Shown in pieces: positions 8,414-8,819 of a DNA stretch of 8,819 bases. Below the pieces are notes generated by a model, which did no database searches, had not been told where the DNA came from, and saw only the letters and a program-made list of their open reading frames with translations. Source of the DNA: a bacterium (GTDB lineage Bacteria; Patescibacteriota; Patescibacteriia; Patescibacteriales; JALTFF01); assembly GCA_027007465.1 (NCBI GenBank), contig JALTFF010000065.1:1-8819 (forward strand), in the 5' to 3' direction. Within the stretch, counting starts at the first letter, position 1. Each line of letters starts with the position of its first letter. Made by a program: the position numbers and the translations under genes.

Positions 8414-8819
8414 TTATTTATTTAATGCTATTTTATATAATTTTAAATATTTTTTAGCGCTTTTTTTCCAAGAAAAATCTTGCGCCATTCCATTTTTTTG
8501 TAATAATATCCATTTATTATAATCATAGTATATGTTTAAAGCTTTTTCAATTGTATTGTGTAGTGCGTCAGGGCTAAAATCCTTAAACAAGAATCCATTA
8601 GCTTTTTTTAGGCAATTTGCAGAGCGTGAATTATAATTTATAATACTATCATGCAAACCGCCAATATCTCGAGCTATTGGCACACTTCCATATTTCATAG
8701 CAATCATTTGCCCCAAACCGCATGGCTCAAAATAAGATGGCATAAGAAATATATCAGAGCCAGCATAAATTTGTTGGGCTAATTCTAAATTAAAATCAAT
8801 TTTTACAGCTAATTTTGTT
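8414..8819 (-). CDS. glgA: Glycogen/starch synthase GlgA, C-terminal part (5' end outside window)
   Basis: The last 134 codons of a GT5-family glucan synthase, which adds glucose from ADP- or UDP-glucose to the non-reducing end of an alpha-1,4-glucan in the cytoplasm. The reading frame continues open to the window edge, so the methionine at 8743 is internal. The fragment begins TKLAVKIDFNLELAQQIYAG and has the family motif PSYFEPCGLGQ followed by KYGSVPIARDIGGLHDSI. The glutamate of FEPCG (fragment residue 31) matches the conserved catalytic-site E377 of E. coli GlgA, and the GGLxD stretch lies in the nucleotide-sugar pocket. The tail GFLFKDFSPDAL and KNGMAQDFSWKKSAKKYLKLY is typical of the GlgA C terminus. 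Stop is TAA (8414-8416). Donor preference cannot be told because the N-terminal domain is missing. It lies upstream of the galT-like and PBP genes on the same strand, possibly one operon. Confidence 0.93.
   Translation of the reverse strand, partial: TKLAVKIDFNLELAQQIYAGSDIFLMPSYFEPCGLGQMIAMKYGSVPIARDIGGLHDSIINYNSRSANCLKKANGFLFKDFSPDALHNTIEKALNIYYDYNKWILLQKNGMAQDFSWKKSAKKYLKLYKIALNK

Noticed and set aside
8414..8743. A separate small 109-residue protein starting at the methionine at 8743.
   Set aside because: The frame stays open to the window edge and the extra 25 codons match the GlgA sequence before PSYFEPCGLGQ, so this is the 3' part of a longer gene.
4340..8819. Alternative genetic code (UGA as glycine or tryptophan, known in some CPR groups).
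   Set aside because: No gene has an in-frame UGA, tryptophan uses TGG, and all four visible stops are TAA; the window gives no support for recoding.

Overview
The window is AT-rich apart from its rRNA genes. It reads like a small-genome bacterium of the Candidate Phyla Radiation (Patescibacteria, probably a Parcubacteria-type lineage). This is inferred from several things together: a 23S rRNA with an apparent large insertion and several departures from the bacterial norm, GC-rich GCAGGC/GCCTGC palindromes in an AT-rich background, lysine- and isoleucine-rich proteins, and weak or absent Shine-Dalgarno sequences. All readable genes stop with TAA and none needs UGA as a sense codon. I have no phylogenetic marker other than the rRNA, so the placement is a judgement.

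Left part (1-2820, + strand): the distal part of an rRNA operon. The window opens in sequence that is not 23S rRNA (1 to about 110) and contains a GC-rich palindromic repeat. From about 111-135 the sequence becomes recognisable 23S at helix 25 and runs through domains II-VI to about 2578. Domain I is absent from the window, so the opening bases look like the 3' end of an insertion or intron between domain I and helix 25. A long spacer hairpin, a 114-nt 5S rRNA and a strong rho-independent terminator follow. The 16S gene and any tRNAs would lie further left.

Middle (2818-4341): a 200-base non-coding leader with several hairpins, then a + strand gene for an endonuclease Q-type PHP-domain DNA repair nuclease. 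It ends in a small A/T-flanked hairpin that also covers the stop codon of the convergent neighbour and probably terminates transcription from both sides.

Right part (4340-8819, - strand): three genes read leftwards, glgA (3' part only; its start lies beyond the window), a galT-like nucleotidyltransferase and a class A penicillin-binding protein. galT and the PBP gene are 6 nt apart and almost certainly co-transcribed. glgA and galT are separated by about 237 bases holding a 13-bp stem-loop. GlgA uses a nucleotide-activated glucose to extend an alpha-glucan. The GalT-family protein transfers a nucleotidyl group to or from sugar 1-phosphates and could feed GlgA. The PBP polymerises and cross-links peptidoglycan outside the membrane.

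I see no CRISPR array, transposase, toxin-antitoxin pair or clearly new multi-gene system. The most interesting signals are in the rRNA: the insertion with its embedded repeat, an A2057-U2611 pair in place of G2057-C2611 at the macrolide site, paired G/C and A/U swaps in the helix 70/71 region, and loss of helix 98.
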